From the NCBI RefSeq assembly GCF_027579695.1, contig NC_083577.1, positions 60,600,741 through 60,664,740 on the forward strand: a stretch of DNA of 64,000 nt, in the 5' to 3' direction. Numbering within the stretch: the stretch's first letter is position 1; every line of letters begins with the position of its first letter. Below the pieces are notes generated by a model, which did no database searches, was not told where the DNA came from, and worked only from the letters and a program-made list of their open reading frames with translations. Both the position numbers and the translations under genes were made by a program. Below are positions 50,001 through 56,000 of the stretch, piece after piece. This stretch comes from Neoarius graeffei (taxonomy: Eukaryota > Chordata > Actinopteri > Siluriformes > Ariidae).

Positions 50001-53000
50001 ATTTGTAACCTTAGTCTTTATTGTAATTCCTTAGTCTTCATATCTGAGTTTATAGAGAATGGGCTTAAGAAGACAGCTGCTGAAATTTAGGAATATGTAC
50101 TGCCATATCCAACCACCACAACATACTGATAAAAAGGTCAGAGCAATGCTGTTTTACTGTAAATGCTATCATTCTAATGCAATGATCTTATGCAATATCA
50201 AGAATAATTGCCCAAAAACTTTACCTTTAGTAACATGAGATTGATAATAGTCATTTTGTAACAGCTGGGTGATATTGTTCGCAGCTGTGTCTGTACAGCC
50301 ACATCAGCAAGTTGAAGCAAGTGGGTTGTTTTTTAAATTTTTTTTGTTTGAGGGATTTTTTTCCCCCGAGAATGTCAGAATTATGATCCAAATTCACAAC
50401 TTTGGATACAATAGGTTGGTAATATACGTGTGTTGGTAGCTATTTTATATGTAGAATTGTGTCCCTTCTTGTGTTTGCTCTTTTTACACTGTACACAGCT
50501 GTTTTGTTGTTGTTTTTTTTTACAGCCAGATGGTCCACAGCAGCTGGTTGAAGCATATGACTTTCCCGATTTACAATTCTCTACTACTTTATTACAACTG
50601 ACACTTCACCAAATCCAAAAGTTCATCACAATTACCAAAAAGACTTTTTAACTATCTGTAGACTGGACAACATTTGTTCTGCATTCCTGTATTATTACAA
50701 GGCAAATTTATAACAGCTGGCTGATAAACAGTTGTCATCAGTTGTCACTGAGCTCATACCACAGAGCTCTTACTTAAATGAATGAATGCTACATTTATAA
50801 TTCACTATATTGTTACAGAGAGTTTACGGACACTTAATGTAGGCGTATCAGGTGAAAATTCAAATTCACTCCAAATTGCTTGAAACTGCTCTCGTTGAAT
50901 TCAGAATTGAATGCAGAACAACATACTTTTTACAGAATTAAAATATGTTTATCTGTTCTTGAGATATTACAAATCAAAGATTGAAAAAATAGGGTAATTT
51001 TAAGAAAACTGATGTAATATTATGTATATGAGGATAACATGGTCCAAAATGGGCCTCATTAACCAATAAGATCGTGTTTTTCTTAATAACTTTTCTATTT
51101 TTCAAGATATTTACATGGAAATTGGCAGGCACATAAATAGTTGTATACTGAATACAACGTTTGAAAAATTAGTAAAAACCAATTATGCAAATTAGTATTT
51201 AATTAGTATAAATTATGCTAATTAGGTTAAATGTTAAATTGGTACACTCGGTAAAAAAGTAATAAAAGATTATTTCTAATACCCTCTTTGTGCTCTGTAG
51301 AACTTTGTGTTTCTCAAAAGTTTATATTAAAGAATATAAATGATGATATTCACAGCTTTCAAAGCTAACCTCGAAAAAACTGTGTGATCCACATCCAGTA
51401 AACAATAACATTTAATTGAATTGAAATTGACACTCACGTTTCTGATTTGCGTTTTTTAAAATATCATTCCGATCACTAAGATCTCAATATTTTTCATCAA
51501 AACAACTACAGTTATATTCTAAAATAGTTATTTATTTACATGAATCAGTTTTGTTTGAAAAAATAAGTAGGTAAAGCTATGAAAACTCACTTCAAAGTCT
51601 CCCGTGAATCATAACATCAAAACTAGCTGATGGAAAATTTTCCTGAATCCTTCATCAGAAACAGTGAGTGCGAGAGAACATCTCTATAAAAGTTATCTGA
51701 CTGATATTCACGTGTTATCCAGTCAGAAACCAATCAGAAGAGAGAGAGCCTGATCGCTTTCCCGTGACTCAAAAGCACCGGCAGTTTCCCGACTTTTTAC
51801 TCTGTTGTACCAACTTCAACCTGCCGTTACTCCCAAAGTACTGAACACCTTTTAACAAGATAAATTTCTTTGGAAAGCAGAGATTATAAGCTTTTTAATG
51901 ATAGTATTCATGATAGAAAATATTCAGGAGTTAAGCAATGACAGATTTGGAAACTTAGATGAGTGTCTGGATGCAGAACCTTCTTGCTGGGAGGCAACAG
52001 TGCTAACCACTACACCACCGTGCCACCCGGATATGCCTACTTAATATCTTATATTTGTAACAGAAGCTGCTTTTGGTCAAGCTAGTTAAGTTTTTAAAGA
52101 CTTCTTTATAGCCATAAACACTGCAACTGTTCAACAGTAAACAGGTGCAGTTCAAGAATGCCAATACAAAAAATAACAGCTGCTGTTCAGACTCTGCAAG
52201 TTTCAAAAGCATCATCCAAAACACTTTAAAGCTATATTCCAAAACAGTTATTAGATATGTAACTGTGTACAATTGTAACATTTCTGCAGTCTTTCATTCT
52301 TGGAAAACTCTAGTTATGCCTGGAATTTAAAATAAATCAGGAATCTACTAGATTTCGTTCATGTGTGTCACTATGCCCGATACTGTACATCTAAAGAGGT
52401 GAAAAACAACAATACAGCACCCAGTCATGTATTACTAAGAGCTAATAGTGTCACAGTTAACGTGCAGATTTAAAAAGGTTGCTTCTGTCTATCATGTTAC
52501 ATTGGCACAGATGTTGGTGTAACATTAGCACAATGTTTACTTTCTGGGTTCACTTTAAACAAATACCAACCTAAAAAATATATGACAAGAGAAAAGATGG
52601 ATCAATGTTAATTTTTTTAATGGTGCTGATCGCTGCGTAATTCAATAGAAAGAAGACAGGTTATCTAGCAAATGCTGCTGTGAAATCTGGCCAACATTCT
52701 GAACAGGTCCCAGAGATACAGTTACAGCATGCTTGTTCACACAATGTACTGATCTAAAGCCTGTGCATTCCACTCCACTGGACTGCATATATTATTCCAA
52801 GTTGTGACAGTACCAATGCAACCTTTACACCCTGCAAATCTACTGTACAGTAACTGACAGAACTCCAAGTTCATAATTATTTTTCAGCCTAACTGATCAG
52901 CGATTTTTGTTTTCTTGTACATTTAGTCCTCCTTTAAACATATCTTGACTAGCCGGATAAATGATTACATCAAACTCACTTTAATATTTCCATAAACGCC

Positions 53001-56000
53001 CTGCTACATATAGACTAATCAATATGCCCTCTCCTTTACACATCATCTTTTGCTATCCTGTTTCCCTCTTCTGTTTTTTTTCCCCTGCCTTTGGTAAAAT
53101 CTTGAGACAGCTGAGGAATTCTAAGACTCCATAAAACCAACGAATATAATGAACTCTGCTTGAGACACATCCATTAAGGAAACCTGATTCCAGGTTCAGT
53201 GTGACCTGCTGTTCAGTCAAAGCCAATCAGTTTAGTTCGTCAAATGTACACATTTTTTGACCATCTCATCTCATTATCTCTAGCCGCTTTATCCTTCTAC
53301 AGGGTCGCAGGCAAGCTGGAGCCTATCCCAGCTGACTACGGGCAAAAGGCGGGGTACACCCTGGACAAGTTGCCAGGTCATCACAGGGCTGACACATAGA
53401 CAACCATTCACACTCACATTCACACCTACGATCAATTTAGAGTCACCAGTTAACCTAACCTGCATGTCTTTGGACTGTGGGGGAAACCGGAGCACCCGGA
53501 GGAAACCCACGCGGGCACGGGGAGAACATGCAAACTCCACACAGAAAGGCCCTCGCCGGCCACGGGGCTCGATCCCGGACTTTCTTGCTGTGAGGCGACA
53601 GCGCTAACCACTACACCACCACGCCGCCCCTTTTTGGACCATATATTCACAAATCAGTTTAGTGGAGTATCAACATCTCACTCAAAGGCCCCGTCACACT
53701 TATTCGAAATTAGCAGGAATCAAGCAGAACCAGCCAGAATGAAAAATCTTTCTAAATTCGTGCCACATTCGGGCAGGAATTTCAAACTGACCAACACTGT
53801 TACAGTTTTTTAAGAATGCCGTTCGAATACTTAGAATGCGCTTCAAACCCGCCTCGAATGATTCTTGCACATTCCAGGTGTATTAGCTTTCGAATGCAGT
53901 TCAAATGTAGTTGGTAGGCTCCAGCTTGCCTGCGACCCTGTAGGACAGGATAAGCGGCTACAGATAATGGATGGATAGATGTAGTTGGAACACAGTAGGA
54001 ATACCTAGAATGCTGTTAGAATGCAGTAAGAATAGAATACACTTCAAATGCCGTACGAATGTGGTTCAATTGCTGCCCGAATACCACCCAAAGTCTGGTA
54101 GGAAGGTGCCTCGAATGCTGTACGAATTCACCTCAAATGCAATCAGAATGCTCCCGGAATAGCCACCGAATATGTTTCAAACGTCTAAGAATTCAAAGAG
54201 AATGCAGCTCGAATACTTAGAGTGTACTTCAAATATCCCGGAATATACAAAGACGGCACATCATTCCAATGGCATTCTAGCTCATTCGAGGCATATTCGG
54301 GACATTCTGGCAGGATTTGAAGTGGCTTGCCATTTCGATTTTTCCCACGAATGTGATCAGAATTTTTCGAATGCTGTTGGAATGCTGTAAGAATATTTAG
54401 AATGCAGTCAGAATGCAGTTAGAATACACTTCAAATGTCGTTCGATATTTCTCCTCTTCGAATGCACCTCGAATGTTTTGAGCATGAGCAAAACATTCGG
54501 GCCGGCCACAAGAATGGACCCGAATGTTTGGAATGCACTCAGAATGCAGTCAGAATTTTTAGAATGCACTTAGAATATCCCGGAATATACGAAGAATTTT
54601 CATTCCAACGGCATTCCGCCTCTAGTGTGACTACCCTGTAATCACTTAAAAAAGAACATTTTATTTTAAAAGTAATATGGTGTAATATGAGCTTTCTCAA
54701 AATGCACACGTGCTATATACATACACTGTAGCATTCAGTTCACTTATTACAAAATGTAGCACATTTCAGATCCATGATGAGACCCTGTGACTTTCTAAAG
54801 TTCAAAGGTTATAGCTAAAGCGTTAATGTATACAAGTTTGTGTTTGTCTATTTACCCACCCCACCCAAATTCAATATGTTCTGGGTGGCCCTCTGCCCTT
54901 TCCCATTTGTGTACCAGACTCCTCTTTTACACCTCATATTGTCACTCAGTCAGCGCCAACTGATACATCACAGTCATAAAGTTTGTTGTTGGACCACCAT
55001 GCAGTCTAGAACAGTGGTTCTCAAAGTGAGGTCCGGGGCCCCAAGAGGTCCATGAAGAATGACCAGGGGGTCCATGATTTTTTTTTTTTGTTATTATAGA
55101 GAAAATCACAGCCCAATTTCTTCTTCTTCTTCTGGCTGATCCTGTTAGGAGTCGCCAGAGTGGATCATCACAATCTGTATATTTGATTTGGCATAGGTTT
55201 TTACATCGGATGCCGTTCCTGATGCAACACTCCCCAATCTATCAGGGTTTGGGACCAGCACTAAGTATGCACTGGCTTGTGCAACCCCAGTGGCTGGGTA
55301 TTTTTACCTAATCTGCCCGTCTTTGAACTGTTGGAGGAAACCGGAGCACCCGAAGGAAACCCATGCAGACACAAGGAGAACATGCAAACTCCACACAGAA
55401 AATCCCCCCTCGGCCATGAGGTTCAAACCTGGAACCTTCTTGCTGTGAGGCGACAGTGCTAACCACTACACCACCATGCCGCTAAAATTACAACCCAATT
55501 GCTTGGACCTCTAAATATAGTATTGATAAATTGGGTTGAAAAATAAATAAATAAATAAATAAATAAAATCACAACTCAATTTATCAATACTATATTTAGG
55601 GGTCCAAGCACCAAAGTCAACTCAGACCTAAAGTGTTGTATTGGTGGAAAGTTCAAGAATAGAAAGGTCTATGGTACGAAAAAATAATATTTGAAATTTT
55701 TTCAATAACGTTTGTGAAATCAATTCATACTGAAGGGGTCTGTGGAATTTATTTTACAGTTCAAGGGGCCCTTGTTTACAAAATGTTTGAGAAGAACTAC
55801 TGGTCTTGAGGCACCACATCCAGAAACCAGAACCAACACTACAGCCTACACTGTCAGAAATAGGAGTACAGTAGGAGTCCATTTCTGTCCCCTAAGGTAC
55901 AATCTACACTAATGTACCCCCTAGGACTCATTATTGTGTACCTTTTTAGGGTCAAAAAGATACATATATGTTCCCAATCAGTATATAAATGGTACAAATA

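Noticed and set aside
53971-54641. Open frames with repeated RMLLECS- and NAVGML-like peptides
   Set aside because: They come from degenerate gaatgc word repeats. There is no conserved motif or splice structure.
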